Shown here: positions 5,186 through 6,193 of the stretch, piece by piece
Layout of the letters: every line of letters starts with the position of its first letter
How positions within the stretch are numbered: the first letter of the stretch is position 1
Origin: Spirochaetales bacterium
GTDB lineage: Bacteria; Spirochaetota; Spirochaetia; DSM-27196; PWMO01
Assembly (NCBI GenBank): GCA_007123465.1
Contig: SKLB01000337.1
Location: 1-6,193, forward strand
Length of the DNA: 6,193 nucleotides
Direction: 5' to 3'
Notes under the pieces: model-generated
What the model saw: only the letters and a program-made list of their open reading frames with translations
Databases searched by the model: none
What the model was told of the DNA's origin: nothing
Position numbers and translations under genes: made by a program

Positions 5186-6193
5186 TATGAAACGAATAGC
5201 AGGAATAAGCATCCTGCTGGTTGCTATTGTGGCGATCACGACGATAGTCGATGTACGCTTCTTGAGTCCGTACAACGTACGCAACGTGCTGCGCTGGACC
5301 GGCCTCTTCGGCATCCTCAGTCTTGGCGTCGCGTTTGTTATCATCACCGGAGGCATCGACCTGTCGATGGGCTCGGTTGTGGCGATGATCGGCACCTTCT
5401 CCGCCTATCTGATGGCGCGTCAGGGAGTGTCGGTGGGGCTCACCCTGCTGCTGATGCTCGGGCTTTCGCTGCTGCTGGGGCTGGCGCACGGGCTGTTCAT
5501 TACCAAGATTCGCGTTCAGCCTTTTGTGGTAACCTTGTGCGGTCTGTTCATCTACCGTGGCATGGCACGATTTGTGGTTGGTGATATGACTCAAGGTTAC
5601 GGTACCGGATTTGTTGGGCTGAAGAACCTGGTGAAGTCGCGCTTCCCGCAGACTTTCTGGCCCGGAACCCCGCCGCAGTTTATTGTGGATTGGTCGATAC
5701 CGATGCCGTTTATGATCCTGCTGATACTGGCGGTTATTCTGGCTTTTGTGCTGAATAAATCGGTATACGGCCGCCATCTGCTGGCTCTCGGCAACAACGA
5801 GCGCGCTGCACGCTACAGCGGCATCCACACTCACCGCGTCATCATTATCGCGTATATGATCTCTTCCGGATTTGCCGGACTGGCCGGGCTTCTGTTCTCG
5901 CTCGATCTGAACACGGTGCAACCGTCGGCATCCGGACAGATGTACGAGTTGTACGCGATCGCCGGCTGCGTGGTCGGGGGGATCAGCTTGCGTGGCGGTG
6001 AAGGTAACATTGCGGGTGTACTCATAGGCACTGCGATCGTACGAATTCTCTACAATTCGATCAACATAGCCGGTATTGCCACTCAGCTTGAGTTTGCGGT
6101 GCTGGGGGTGGTAATTCTGATCGGTGTTTCGGTGGATGAAATCGTCAAGATGATCGGCGAAAAGCGGCGCATCATGGAGTCCGCCGATCCCGA
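5178..6193 (+). CDS. Sugar ABC importer permease, RbsC type (3' end cut by the window)
   Basis: An inner-membrane channel subunit of the BPD_transp_2 family, which pairs with RbsA-type ATPases. The frame is open to the window edge: 338 codons plus two bases, near the normal full length, so little is missing. Roughly nine or ten hydrophobic segments are visible, for example at about 5-24, 42-58, 64-80, 87-107, 114-135, 175-192, 220-241, 256-270, 276-293 and 303-318. Family motifs include TGGIDLSMGSVVA (57-69), the coupling-loop ALGNNERAARYSGI (203-216) and AGCVVGGISLRGGEG (262-276). The ATG at 5178 is preferred over the one at 5187 because GGAG (5164-5167) is 10 nt upstream of the former. This start overlaps the ATPase gene by 8 bp. 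Importers of this class use either a homodimer or two permeases, so another permease gene may follow. Confidence 0.93.
   Translation, partial: MVNMKRIAGISILLVAIVAITTIVDVRFLSPYNVRNVLRWTGLFGILSLGVAFVIITGGIDLSMGSVVAMIGTFSAYLMARQGVSVGLTLLLMLGLSLLLGLAHGLFITKIRVQPFVVTLCGLFIYRGMARFVVGDMTQGYGTGFVGLKNLVKSRFPQTFWPGTPPQFIVDWSIPMPFMILLILAVILAFVLNKSVYGRHLLALGNNERAARYSGIHTHRVIIIAYMISSGFAGLAGLLFSLDLNTVQPSASGQMYELYAIAGCVVGGISLRGGEGNIAGVLIGTAIVRILYNSINIAGIATQLEFAVLGVVILIGVSVDEIVKMIGEKRRIMESADP

Noticed and set aside
5169..5921. Minus-strand open frame (250 codons) opposite the permease gene
   Set aside because: The product is rich in His, Gln and Arg, as expected from reading a membrane-protein gene backwards. 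The permease on the plus strand is clear.
1..6193. CRISPR array, insertion sequence, tRNA or rRNA
   Set aside because: I saw no regularly spaced repeats, transposase motifs, terminal inverted repeats around a gene, cloverleaf pattern or rRNA-like sequence.

Overview
The window carries a sugar-uptake locus from a bacterium of moderately high GC content. It is most likely a free-living spirochaete. That assignment is an inference from one feature: the substrate-binding protein's signal peptide ends in an Ala-Gly-Gly-x-Gly-Glu stretch with no lipobox cysteine, a style I associate with spirochaetal ABC binding proteins. No rRNA or taxonomic marker gene is present.

Layout from left to right. Positions 1-93 hold no gene. 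They contain a strong sigma70-type promoter firing leftwards, out of the window. galM (aldose 1-epimerase) follows on the minus strand, 94-1134. A 229-bp divergent control region (1135-1363) separates it from a DeoR-family regulator on the plus strand (1364-2152). A 188-bp intergenic region (2153-2340) carries a near-consensus promoter and a 5'-leader hairpin. Next comes a CUT2-type (ribose/xylose/galactose-like) ABC importer: a periplasmic sugar-binding protein (2341-3420), a 145-bp gap with two hairpins, a double-domain ATPase (3566-5185), and an RbsC-like permease that overlaps the ATPase by 8 bp and runs off the right edge (5178 to beyond 6193).

Working model: the binding protein captures a monosaccharide, the permease and ATPase import it, and the mutarotase interconverts its anomers for downstream catabolism. 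The DeoR protein would repress the locus until a phosphorylated sugar intermediate accumulates. The sugar cannot be named from the sequence, and no kinase, isomerase or dehydrogenase is visible.

The best non-coding signal is a related 17-bp motif found at three places: at the leftward promoter (53-69), in the galM/deoR divergent region (1287-1303) and over the -35 of the transporter promoter (2236-2252). It is a candidate operator for the local DeoR protein and would place an unseen gene left of the window in the same regulon. The hairpin pair between the binding-protein and ATPase genes probably sets a high ratio of binding protein to transporter. The genes are recognisable members of known families, and I see no evidence of a wholly new system.
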